Source of the DNA: Sphingomonas sp. TZW2008 | Lineage (GTDB): Bacteria > Pseudomonadota > Alphaproteobacteria > Sphingomonadales > Sphingomonadaceae | DNA length: 64,000 nucleotides | Assembly: GCF_002117915.1 (NCBI RefSeq) | Contig: NZ_BDJB01000005.1 | Span: 248,001-312,000 of the forward strand | Direction of reading: 5' to 3' | Shown here: positions 1-9,041 of the stretch, piece after piece | Position numbering within the stretch: the stretch's first letter is position 1 | Layout of the letters: each line of letters opens with the position of its first letter | Made by a program: the position numbers and the translations under genes | Notes under the pieces: model-generated | What the model was told of the DNA's origin: nothing | The model's database searches: none | The model's input: only the letters and a program-made list of their open reading frames with translations

Positions 1-262
1 GCTTCACCGCGCGGTCGCGTCGCGCGGCGTCGGCGCGCGCGCTGCGATCGGTAAGCTTCGCCTTGAGCGCGGCGCGCTTTCCGCTGTCGAGGCCGAGGTA
101 GGCGGCGCTCTCGGGATAGTCCGCCAGCAGCGCCTCGGCGTGACGATCGAGTGCCGCCAGCGCCTTCGTATCGGCAGTTGGAGCGGCGGCCTGCGCGCCA
201 AACGGCGTCGTCGCGGCGAGCGCTGCCGCGCCGCCGAGGAAGCCGCGTCGATCGAGGCTCAT
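1..262 (-). CDS. DUF885-family protein, N-terminal fragment with Tat signal
   Basis: This reading frame starts at ATG 262 and runs off the left edge, so only about 87 residues are visible. The N-terminus carries a twin-arginine signal (DRRGFLGG followed by an Ala-rich hydrophobic stretch and an AQA-type cleavage region), so the protein should be exported folded. The first mature residues (HAEALLADYPESAAYLGLD) resemble the start of DUF885 proteins, which are predicted metal-dependent peptidase-like enzymes. The start codon overlaps the tesB stop as ATGA, implying translational coupling. The catalytic part lies outside the window, so the family call rests on the N-terminus only. Confidence 0.65.
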   Translation of the reverse strand, partial: MSLDRRGFLGGAAALAATTPFGAQAAAPTADTKALAALDRHAEALLADYPESAAYLGLDSGKRAALKAKLTDRSARADAARRDRAVK

Positions 263-1161
263 GCGCTCGCCTCGGGCTTGGGTGCGCGCTGGCGGATCAG
301 CCCTTCCTGCGCGACCGTCGCGACAAGGCGCCCATCGCGGGTGAAGATCTGCCCGCGGTTCATGCCGCGCGCGTGGCCGGCCCAGGGACTGTCGGTGGCG
401 TAGAGCAGCCATTCGTCGGCACGGAACGCCTCGTGCAGCCAGATCGAGTGGTCGAGGCTCGCGCTCTGGAAGCCGGGGGTCGTCCAATTGACGCCGTGCG
501 GCAGCATGCACGTGCCGAGTAGCGCCATATCCGAGGCATAGGAGAGGATCGCACGGTGCATCGCGGGATCATCGCCGATCGGCGCGACGACGCGGAACCA
601 GCTGTGCTGGATCGGCTCGGTCGGCGTCGGATTGAACCATTTGCGCGGATAGACCGGACGTATCTCGATCGGACGTGGGCGGGTGACCATGCGGCGCTGC
701 TTCTCGGGCAGATGCACGGCGTCGCGCGCGCGCAGTTCCGCCTCGGTCGGTAGGCTCTCGGGCGCTGGCACGTCGGGCATCGCATCCTGGTGATGAAAGC
801 CCTCCTCCGGCGTTTGCAGCGAGCAGGCGAGATTGAGGATTGGTGCGCCGCGCTGCATCGCGATCACGCGCCGGGTGGCGAAGCTTCGGCCTTCGAAATC
901 GCGCACGACACGGTAGATGATCGGGAAGTTCTCGTCGCCCGGCCGCATGAAATAGGCGTGCAGCGAGTGCGCAACCTTTGGCTCGTCGGTCGAGCGCTGT
1001 GCCGCCTGCAGCGCCTGCGCGATCACCTGGCCGCCGAAGACCCGCCCGACGCCGCCGCGCGATCGGCGGCCGCGATACAGATCGGTGTCGATCTCTTCGA
1101 CGTCGAGCAGGTCGACGAGATCGGCGGCGAGCGCCTCGACGGTGGGCGGCGTGTCGTTCAA
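259..1161 (-). CDS. tesB: Acyl-CoA thioesterase II (TesB family)
   Basis: Predicted 300-residue double-hotdog thioesterase that hydrolyses acyl-CoA to free acid and CoA in the cytoplasm. The N-terminal hotdog carries the family pattern GRVFGGQVIAQAL and the C-terminal half has DMALLGT and SLDHSIWLHE, matching the TesB active-site neighbourhood. I chose TTG at 1161 because GGAG lies 8 nt upstream and the protein then begins with normal TesB sequence; an upstream ATG at 1356 would add a low-complexity leader translated from an intergenic repeat. The gene sits at the end of a leftward acyl-CoA cluster and overlaps the next gene by ATGA. Its Shine-Dalgarno is in one arm of a small hairpin. Confidence 0.9.
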   Translation of the reverse strand: MNDTPPTVEALAADLVDLLDVEEIDTDLYRGRRSRGGVGRVFGGQVIAQALQAAQRSTDEPKVAHSLHAYFMRPGDENFPIIYRVVRDFEGRSFATRRVIAMQRGAPILNLACSLQTPEEGFHHQDAMPDVPAPESLPTEAELRARDAVHLPEKQRRMVTRPRPIEIRPVYPRKWFNPTPTEPIQHSWFRVVAPIGDDPAMHRAILSYASDMALLGTCMLPHGVNWTTPGFQSASLDHSIWLHEAFRADEWLLYATDSPWAGHARGMNRGQIFTRDGRLVATVAQEGLIRQRAPKPEASA

Positions 1162-1167
1162 GTCTTC

Positions 1168-1300
1168 TTCTCCCCGATACGGGGAGGGGTACCACGCGAG
1201 GCAGGGTGGTGGGGAGCCGCCACGAGCGCTTCGCCTGGGGACAGCCCCTCCACCGTTCCCTGCGACTGCGATCCTTCCGCCCGGATGCGGGAAGGAGGAT
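1168..1300. repeat. Intergenic structured element between tesB and the acyl-CoA dehydrogenase
   Basis: The gap contains two hairpins (1170-1186, and CCTTCC/GGAAGG arms at 1273-1295) joined by a G- and C-skewed stretch with runs such as GGTGGTGGGGAG. It looks like the short noncoding repeats common between sphingomonad genes, but only one copy is in the window, so repeat status is inferred from style. The right-hand hairpin lies just past the dehydrogenase stop codon and could protect that mRNA end. Confidence 0.35.
1170..1186 (-). promoter_or_regulatory. Hairpin covering the tesB ribosome binding site
   Basis: Positions 1170-1175 (CTCCCC) and 1181-1186 (GGGGAG) form a 6-bp stem with a 5-nt loop. 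Read on the minus strand, the arm nearest tesB contains the GGGGAG that serves as Shine-Dalgarno for the TTG start at 1161. The fold would hide the site, but no regulator or ligand is evident. Confidence 0.35.
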
Positions 1301-1309
1301 CGATCACGA

Positions 1310-2437
1310 TCAGTAGCCGGCAGCCTGTGCGAGGCGATCGGCGTGGTAATTGGCATCGCCGAACAGCTCGGCGAGCACGCGCTGGCGCTTCATGTAGAAG
1401 CCGATGTCGTACTCGTCGGTCATGCCGATGCCGCCGTGCATCTGAATGCCTTCCTGAACGCTGAGCATCGTCGCGAGCCCGGTCATCGCTTTGGCGACCG
1501 AGACAGCGGCATCGGCCTTGTCGTCACCAGCGTCGAGCAGCTGCTGTGCCTTAAGGACCGCGGCGCGCGCCACTTCCATCTCGCTGTAGAGGTGGGCGGC
1601 GCGGTGCTGCAGCGCCTGGAAGCTGCCGATCAGCGTGCCGAACTGCTTGCGCTCCTTGATGTAGCCGATCGTCATGTCCATCGCGCCAGCACCGACACCC
1701 AGCATCTCCGCCGCGGCACCCGCGCGGCCGGCGCGCAGCAGGCGATCGAGCGGATTGCGCCCGGCGTCGACCTCGCCGATCACCGCGTCGGCATCGACCT
1801 CGACGCCGTCGAACTCGATGCGGGCGGCGAGGCTCGCATCCGCCAGTCGCTCGGCGCGCGCCGTCATTCCGGCGGCGTCCTTGGGCACCGCGAAGAGCGT
1901 GACGCCGTCCTGATCGTCCGCCGCGCCGGCGGTGCGCGCGGAGACGATGACGAAGTCCGCAACATGGCCGTGGTGGACGAACTGTTTCGCGCCGGTGAGC
2001 TTGAAGCCGTTACCCGAGCGCTCTGCCTTCAGGCCGACCGAGGCGCGGAACTTGGCGCCCTCGTCGAGCGCGAGCGCCGCGACGGTCTCACCTGCGACAA
2101 TGCCAGGGAACCATCGCTCCGCGTGCGGCGTGCCCTTCAGCGCCTCGACCGCGGCGACGGCGGTCTGCAGGAAGGGCGACGGCGAAAGGTTGCGGCCGAT
2201 TTCCTCGAGCACCACGCCAGCCTCGACGTGGCCGAGGCCGAGCCCACCGTGCTCCTCACCGACGAGGATGCCGGTGAAGCCCATGTCGGCGAACTGCTTC
2301 CACAGGTCGCGGCTGAAGCCGGTCTCGTCCTTCGCATCGCGCAGCTTGCGCATGTGGCTGACGGGAGCGGCATCGGCGACGAAATCGCGCGCGGTGTCGC
2401 GCAACATGGTCTGATCGTCGTTCAGGAAAAGAGGCAT
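1310..2437 (-). CDS. Acyl-CoA dehydrogenase family protein, probable non-catalytic partner
   Basis: A 375-residue FAD-dependent acyl-CoA dehydrogenase fold with N-terminal alpha domain, middle beta domain and C-terminal helices (QMHGGIGMTDEYDIG near the end). The start ATG has GGAG 7 nt upstream. The usual catalytic glutamate is not visible in either known place: the EGT-type motif is replaced by LFGDANYH and the helix-G region reads LLRAGRAGAAAE. The neighbouring dehydrogenase (2581-3765) keeps glutamates at both places. This suggests a heteromeric enzyme in which this chain is structural or lost activity. The substrate is unknown; the surrounding genes suggest branched, cyclic or side-chain acyl-CoA breakdown. 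Confidence 0.85.
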   Translation of the reverse strand: MPLFLNDDQTMLRDTARDFVADAAPVSHMRKLRDAKDETGFSRDLWKQFADMGFTGILVGEEHGGLGLGHVEAGVVLEEIGRNLSPSPFLQTAVAAVEALKGTPHAERWFPGIVAGETVAALALDEGAKFRASVGLKAERSGNGFKLTGAKQFVHHGHVADFVIVSARTAGAADDQDGVTLFAVPKDAAGMTARAERLADASLAARIEFDGVEVDADAVIGEVDAGRNPLDRLLRAGRAGAAAEMLGVGAGAMDMTIGYIKERKQFGTLIGSFQALQHRAAHLYSEMEVARAAVLKAQQLLDAGDDKADAAVSVAKAMTGLATMLSVQEGIQMHGGIGMTDEYDIGFYMKRQRVLAELFGDANYHADRLAQAAGY

Positions 2438-2470
2438 CTCGCACTCCGAAAAAGAGAATGTACCAATCAG

Positions 2471-2574
2471 CCGTTCGTGCCGAGGAGGGCTGAGCGAGAG
2501 CGAAGAGGCGTCTCGAAGAACATGCTCTTCGAGACGCTACCGCGCTGCGCTCGGCACCTCCTCAGGCCGAACGG
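2471..2574. repeat. REP-like imperfect palindrome, about 104 bp
   Basis: The core is a perfect 12-bp inverted repeat (GCGTCTCGAAGA at 2508-2519 with its complement at 2526-2537). The outer ends are related inverted sequences: CCGTTCG with GCCGAGGAGG on the left and CTCCTCAGGC with CGAACGG on the right. The CCGTTCG...CTGAGGAG wording is like dispersed intergenic repeats known in sphingomonads and other proteobacteria. It lies between the two dehydrogenase genes and may terminate transcription or stabilise mRNA. Confidence 0.6.
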
Positions 2575-2580
2575 AAAAGT

Positions 2581-3765
2581 TCAGGCCCCTGGCAGCTCGA
2601 GGATGCGCTTCGAGATGATGTTGAGCTGCACCTCGCTGGTGCCGCCCTCGATCGAATTTGCCTTGGTGCGCAGCCAGTCGCGCGCCGGGGCGCCGCCGCG
2701 CGAACGCTCGCTCTCCCATTCGAGAGTGTCCGAGCCGCCCGATGCCATGATGAGCTCGTGGCGCGACTTGTTGAGCTCGGTGCCGTAATATTTCATCATT
2801 GATGGCTGGGCGGGATGCGCGCGACCGGCCTTGAGCTCGTCGATGAAGCGCTCGGACTGCGCCGCGAATGCCTTCGAGCGCACCTCGAACTCGGCGATCT
2901 TGGCGCGCAGCAGCGGATCGGCGAGCCGGCCATCGTGGTCGAGACCAATCGTGGCGATCGCGCCGTCGATTAGCGGGTTCTTGCCGCCGCCGCCGAGGCC
3001 CATGTTCGAGATCATCTCGCGCTCATGCCCGAGCAGATACTTGGCGACGTCCCACCCCTTATTGAGTTCGCCGACGAGGTTCTCCTTGGGCACCTTCACA
3101 TTGTCGAAGAAGGTTTCGCAGAAGGGCGAGTAGCCGCTGATGAGGAGGATCGGCTTGGTCGACACGCCGGGCGTCTGCATGTCGAACAGGACGAAGCTGA
3201 TGCCGTTGTGCTTGTTCGTCTTGTCGGTGCGGACGAGGCAGAAGATCCAGTCGGCGTAGTTGGCGTAGCTGGTCCACACCTTCTGGCCGTTGACGAGGAA
3301 GTGATCGCCCTTGTCCTCGGCCGACGTGGCGAGACTGGCAAGGTCCGAGCCGGCGTTGGGCTCCGAATAGCCCTGGCACCAGCGGATTTCGCCGCGCGCG
3401 ATCTTGGGCAGATGCTCCTTCTTCTGCGCTTCGGTGCCGTATTTCAGCAGCGCCGGCCCGAGCATCGAGATGCCGAACGAGGAAAGCGGGTTGCGCGCGC
3501 GAATACGCGCCATTTCCTCGCGCAGCACCTTGGTTTCGGCCGCCGAGAGGCCGCCGCCGCCATATTCCTTGGGCCAATCGGGCACGGTCCAGCCCTTGGC
3601 GCCCATGGCGTCCATCCACTGTTTCTGCGCCGGCGTCATCGCGCTCTGGTCGCGGCCGCCCCACACGCTGTCCTTCTCGCTGCGGATCGGTTCGCGCATT
3701 TCGGGCGGGCAATTGGCTTCGAGCCAAGCCCGCGTCTCGCTGCGGAAGGTTTCGAGATCGCTCAT
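2581..3765 (-). CDS. Acyl-CoA dehydrogenase, probable catalytic subunit
   Basis: A 394-residue acyl-CoA dehydrogenase that would oxidise an acyl-CoA to the 2-enoyl-CoA using FAD and electron-transferring flavoprotein. Family landmarks include WCQGYSEPNAGSDLASL (FAD/substrate region), the KVWTSYANYADW strand, and the C-terminal IEGGTSEVQ loop, which carries the usual catalytic glutamate; a second glutamate sits in the helix-G segment GHEREM. ATG 3765 is preceded by GGAG and overlaps the stop of the VOC gene by ATGA. A longer frame upstream of 3765 is Arg-rich and unlikely to be translated. It probably pairs with the degenerate dehydrogenase at 1310-2437. Confidence 0.9.
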   Translation of the reverse strand: MSDLETFRSETRAWLEANCPPEMREPIRSEKDSVWGGRDQSAMTPAQKQWMDAMGAKGWTVPDWPKEYGGGGLSAAETKVLREEMARIRARNPLSSFGISMLGPALLKYGTEAQKKEHLPKIARGEIRWCQGYSEPNAGSDLASLATSAEDKGDHFLVNGQKVWTSYANYADWIFCLVRTDKTNKHNGISFVLFDMQTPGVSTKPILLISGYSPFCETFFDNVKVPKENLVGELNKGWDVAKYLLGHEREMISNMGLGGGGKNPLIDGAIATIGLDHDGRLADPLLRAKIAEFEVRSKAFAAQSERFIDELKAGRAHPAQPSMMKYYGTELNKSRHELIMASGGSDTLEWESERSRGGAPARDWLRTKANSIEGGTSEVQLNIISKRILELPGA

Positions 3766-4166
3766 TGGGTCGCTCCTTTTCGGGATGGGTCCCGTACGTA
3801 CTGGATGAGTTCTAGCGTATGTCCCTCGGGGTCGTCGAGGAAGGCGATGCGCATGCCGGGCAGTTCTTGCGGCGGACGGACCGCGATGGCGCCGGCAGCG
3901 ATCGCGCGGTCCCACGCCGCCTTGATGTCGCGCGTGGAAAGGCCGAGCGGGCCGTGCTGATCACCAGGCGCCAACGCGCGACCATCGGTGTGATGGTAGA
4001 GGACGAGCGTGAAGGGATCGTCGGGGAGGCCGATCATCACCTCCTCCATTCCCGGCAGCACGATACGGTTGCGCTCGACGAAGCCGAACGCCCGTTCGTA
4101 GAAAGCGAGTGCGGAGGGGAGGTCCGCCACGACAAGCTTGACGAACAGGATGCGTCCGACGCTCAT
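3762..4166 (-). CDS. VOC-family (glyoxalase/dioxygenase fold) protein
   Basis: A 134-residue protein with a single vicinal-oxygen-chelate module: RILFVKLVVADLPSALAFYE at the N-terminus (typical first beta-alpha unit) and DPEGHTLELIQY at the C-terminus, the usual metal-ligand glutamate strand. Such proteins are cytoplasmic metal-dependent isomerases, dioxygenases or binding proteins; the substrate cannot be read from sequence. It overlaps both neighbours by 4 nt (amidase upstream, acyl-CoA dehydrogenase downstream), so it is co-translated with them and probably acts on an intermediate of the same catabolic route. Confidence 0.85.
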   Translation of the reverse strand: MSVGRILFVKLVVADLPSALAFYERAFGFVERNRIVLPGMEEVMIGLPDDPFTLVLYHHTDGRALAPGDQHGPLGLSTRDIKAAWDRAIAAGAIAVRPPQELPGMRIAFLDDPEGHTLELIQYVRDPSRKGATQ

Positions 4167-5488
4167 CGTGCGTCACCAACGGCTGCGTCGTGCGCTGCGC
4201 GCGCCACGGCGATCGCGGTGCGGTCGGCGTAGAGGTCGGCGATCACCTGCACGCCGATCGGCATTCCGTCCGCATCGCGGCCGATCGGCACGCTGGTGGC
4301 GGGCAGCATTGGGAAGGTGGCGAGGCCGGGAAAGGCGAACTGGTGGAAGAATTGCGTGTCCTGCCCGTCGACGTCGAGCCGGCGGGTGGCGAGCGGCGTA
4401 TCGTCGTGCGGGAAGGCGGTCATCCCGACGGTGGGGGCGATCACCGCGTCATAGGTATCGAACAGACGACGCCACTGTCGCTGGATGCGCGCCTGCTCGT
4501 CGTGGAGGTGGAACCAGCTTTCGAGCGGCGGCGGCTCCTGGCCGGGTGGCAGCGTGGCGCGGCGCGACATCGCGATGTTGAGCATCTGCCAGTAGCCGGC
4601 ATGCTGGCGCTCGAGATCGGGCATTGCGTTGCTCGTCGTGTCGATCACGGCACCCTCCGCGGCGAGCCGCTGCCCGAGCGTCTCGAGCGCGGTGACGATC
4701 GCGCGCTGCACGCTCGCCATCGGGTGGCTCGTCAGTAGCAGGACGCGCCAAGCGTCGCCGTGCCGCTTGGCGGGGGCGAGCGGGTGATCGGCGACAAGGC
4801 CGAGCGCTGTTTCGAGATCGTCGGGATCGCGCGCCAACGGGCCGAGCACCGACAGGACGGTACGTGCGCTGTCCGTACCGGGAAAATAATGCCCCTCGGT
4901 CGGGATCACGCCCCAGGTCGGCTTGTGCCCCCAGACGCCGTTGAACGCGGCCGGCACGCGGATCGAGCCGCCGATGTCGGAGCCGAATTCGAGCGGCACC
5001 ATGCCCGCGGCAAGCGCCACCGCCGACCCACCCGACGACCCGCCCGCGACGCGATCAGGGTTCACCGCATTGTTGGTGCGGCCGTAGACCGGATTGTTCG
5101 ATTGGAGATCGGACAGGGCGGGCGGCACGTTCGTCTTGCCGAGGAAAACCGCGCCAGCCGCCTTCAGCCGCTGAACGACAACGGCATCCTCGCCTGCGAC
5201 AAAGTCACGGTGCTCGGCGAAGCCGAACGTCGTCGGCAACCCGGCGACATCGTAGCTTTCCTTGATCGTCATCGGCACGCCGAGCAGCGGCGCATCGAAT
5301 CCGTCGGCGATCCGAGCATCGACCGCGCGTGCCGCCTCGCGCGCGCGGTCGAAGTCACGCACGACGACCGCGTTGAGCGCACTGTCGCGCTCTTCGATAC
5401 GCGCGATCGCCGCCTCGGTCTCCGCAAGCGCCGACGTGGCGCCACTGCGGATTGCCTCGGCGGTTTCAAGCGCGGTGCGTTCGGTCAT
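4163..5488 (-). CDS. Amidase signature family protein
   Basis: A 441-residue amidase that would hydrolyse an amide to acid and ammonia. The Ser-cisSer-Lys triad is visible: Lys in TIKESYDV near residue 76, the glycine/serine signature [12 protein letters not shown] near residue 152, and the nucleophile in [11 protein letters not shown] about 24 residues later. A plausible Shine-Dalgarno (AAGGGA) precedes ATG 5488. The 3' end overlaps the VOC gene by ATGA. Its position among acyl-CoA genes suggests release of a carboxylic acid for activation and beta-oxidation, but the substrate is not deducible; tRNA amidotransferase GatA is less likely because no GatB/C genes are near. Confidence 0.9.
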   Translation of the reverse strand: MTERTALETAEAIRSGATSALAETEAAIARIEERDSALNAVVVRDFDRAREAARAVDARIADGFDAPLLGVPMTIKESYDVAGLPTTFGFAEHRDFVAGEDAVVVQRLKAAGAVFLGKTNVPPALSDLQSNNPVYGRTNNAVNPDRVAGGSSGGSAVALAAGMVPLEFGSDIGGSIRVPAAFNGVWGHKPTWGVIPTEGHYFPGTDSARTVLSVLGPLARDPDDLETALGLVADHPLAPAKRHGDAWRVLLLTSHPMASVQRAIVTALETLGQRLAAEGAVIDTTSNAMPDLERQHAGYWQMLNIAMSRRATLPPGQEPPPLESWFHLHDEQARIQRQWRRLFDTYDAVIAPTVGMTAFPHDDTPLATRRLDVDGQDTQFFHQFAFPGLATFPMLPATSVPIGRDADGMPIGVQVIADLYADRTAIAVARAAHDAAVGDAR

Positions 5489-5514
5489 GCAGCCGTCCCT
5501 TCTCTAACCGGCAG

Positions 5515-5567
5515 CCGCACGATCGCGCGTGGACCGGGGCGTACCCCGGACAGCGACGATCGTGCGG
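5515..5567. repeat. Nested palindrome downstream of the FadJ-like gene
   Basis: An outer perfect 11-bp inverted repeat (CCGCACGATCG at 5515-5525 with its complement at 5557-5567) encloses an inner one (CCGGGG-CGTA-CCCCGG at 5534-5549). It fills most of the gap between the FadJ-like stop codon and the amidase start. There is no U-tract on either strand, so it may be an mRNA-end stabiliser, a weak terminator or a protein-binding site. Confidence 0.5.
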
Positions 5568-5579
5568 TGCCGCGGCAGA

Positions 5580-7610
<2,031 letters not shown>

Positions 7611-7683
7611 GTGGGTAAGTCTCCAATCAGATCGTCAGGGTCGCACCGCGCGCAGCCGTAGTCGGCCGGCGAGAGCGATGGTT

Positions 7684-8907
7684 TCAGGTCATGGCCGAGT
7701 AGATCATCGTCTTGAGCTCGCGGCGGATGGGATAGATCATGCTGGGTGACAGCTGGGTCATGAACACCATCGTCACGCGCTCGACGGGATCGATGAAGAA
7801 GGCGGTCGAGAACATCCCGCCCCAGTAATATTCGCCGACGCTGCCCGGCATCATCGAGCGCGCGGTGTCGATCGTGACGGCGAAGCCGAGGCCGAAGCCG
7901 GTGCCGGCGTTCTGCGTCTCGCTGAACAAAGACTTCGACATCGCGGAGAGATCCGCCCCGCCGGGCAGATGGTTCTGCGTCATCAGCTCGATCGTCTTGC
8001 GACCGAGCAGGCGCACGCCGCCGAGTTCGCCGCCATTGAGGCACATCTGACAGAACTTCTGGTAATCGAGCGCGGTAGAGACGAGGCCGCCGCCACCCGA
8101 AACGAGCTTGAACGGCGTCGACCACATGCTCTCGCTCGCGCGGTCGAACATCACGCGCCCCTTGCCGGGCACGAGCGTGTAGCAGTCCACCAGCCGGTCG
8201 AGCTTGTCGGCGGGAACGGTGAAGCCGGTGTCGTTCATGCCGAGCGGCGTGAAGATGCGCTGTTCGAAGAATTGCGGCAGCGTCATGCCCGACACGCGCT
8301 GCACGACGGCGCCGAGCACGTCGGTCGAAACCGAATAATTCCAGCTGGTGCCCGGCGAGAATTCGAGCGGCAGCTTGCCGAGCGCGGCGACAAAGCTGTC
8401 GAGATCGTGGTTGCCGTGCCAGTTCTCGAGCTTCAGCTCGCGGTGCGCGGCATCGATGTTCGACCGGTTCTGGAAGCCGTAGGTGAGGCCCGAGGTATGG
8501 CGCAGCAGATCTACCATCCGCATCGGCTCGTCGGTCGGCTTCGTCATGAACGGCACGCCCGCGCCGCCGCCGGCATAGACCCCGACTTTCTTGAATTCGG
8601 GCAGCACGTGATGGACGGGGGTATCGAGCGCGACCTTGCACTCCTCCACCAGCATCATGAACGCGACGGAGGTGATCGGCTTCGTCATCGAGGCGATGCG
8701 GAAGATGCTGCCCTCGTCGATCGTCTTGCCGCCGCCCTCGCGCGCGGATCCTTGCGACGAGAAGTGGACGATTTCGCCATCGCGCGCGACGAGCAGCTGA
8801 GTGTGCGGCAAATTGCCTGTATCGAGGTACCGCTCTTTCAGGAACGTATCGATGGCTGCCAGGCGCTTGCCGTCGAACCCGTGCTTGTCGGGTCTCGCGA
8901 TCTTCAT
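7684..8907 (-). CDS. Beta-lactamase-fold serine hydrolase (EstB-like)
   Basis: A 407-residue class C beta-lactamase/penicillin-binding-fold protein. The nucleophile motif is S73-M-T-K76 (ASMTKPITS), followed later by the tyrosine motif in SWNYSVSTDV and a TGFGLGFAV-containing C-terminal part. No signal peptide is apparent, which favours a cytoplasmic esterase over a true beta-lactamase. A strong GGAGGGG ribosome site precedes ATG 8907. It is divergent from the acyl-CoA ligase at 9042 and upstream of the FadJ-like gene, so a role in freeing carboxylic acids from esters for the same pathway is plausible but inferred. Confidence 0.85.
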   Translation of the reverse strand: MKIARPDKHGFDGKRLAAIDTFLKERYLDTGNLPHTQLLVARDGEIVHFSSQGSAREGGGKTIDEGSIFRIASMTKPITSVAFMMLVEECKVALDTPVHHVLPEFKKVGVYAGGGAGVPFMTKPTDEPMRMVDLLRHTSGLTYGFQNRSNIDAAHRELKLENWHGNHDLDSFVAALGKLPLEFSPGTSWNYSVSTDVLGAVVQRVSGMTLPQFFEQRIFTPLGMNDTGFTVPADKLDRLVDCYTLVPGKGRVMFDRASESMWSTPFKLVSGGGGLVSTALDYQKFCQMCLNGGELGGVRLLGRKTIELMTQNHLPGGADLSAMSKSLFSETQNAGTGFGLGFAVTIDTARSMMPGSVGEYYWGGMFSTAFFIDPVERVTMVFMTQLSPSMIYPIRRELKTMIYSAMT

Positions 8908-8994
8908 GGCCCCTCCGTACCCCCGTTTCTAATTCCGCGACTTCCCTATCGCTTGAGCGGCGGCAGAATCAATCCTAACATGCGGCTTCCGCTT

Positions 8995-9018
8995 GTTCGA
9001 CTTTCCAGTCGTTCGACT
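8995..9018. promoter_or_regulatory. Direct repeat GTTCGACT in the divergent promoter region
   Basis: Two exact copies of GTTCGACT (8995-9002 and 9011-9018), 16 bp apart start to start, lie 24-47 bp before the GTG start of the acyl-CoA ligase and in the 134-bp gap shared with the divergent hydrolase gene. The spacing does not fit one helical turn exactly. A regulator site or chance repeat are both possible. Confidence 0.3.
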
Positions 9019-9041
9019 CAAAAGCTCAAGAGAGGATCGCT

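Noticed and set aside
1085..2788. 567-codon plus-strand frame opposite tesB and the dehydrogenase
   Set aside because: It crosses gene boundaries and an intergenic repeat, has no start signal, and encodes no family motif.
7684..8907. True beta-lactamase (antibiotic resistance)
   Set aside because: SxxK and Tyr motifs fit the fold, but there is no signal peptide and the KTG-type motif is not evident; esterase-like relatives fit better.
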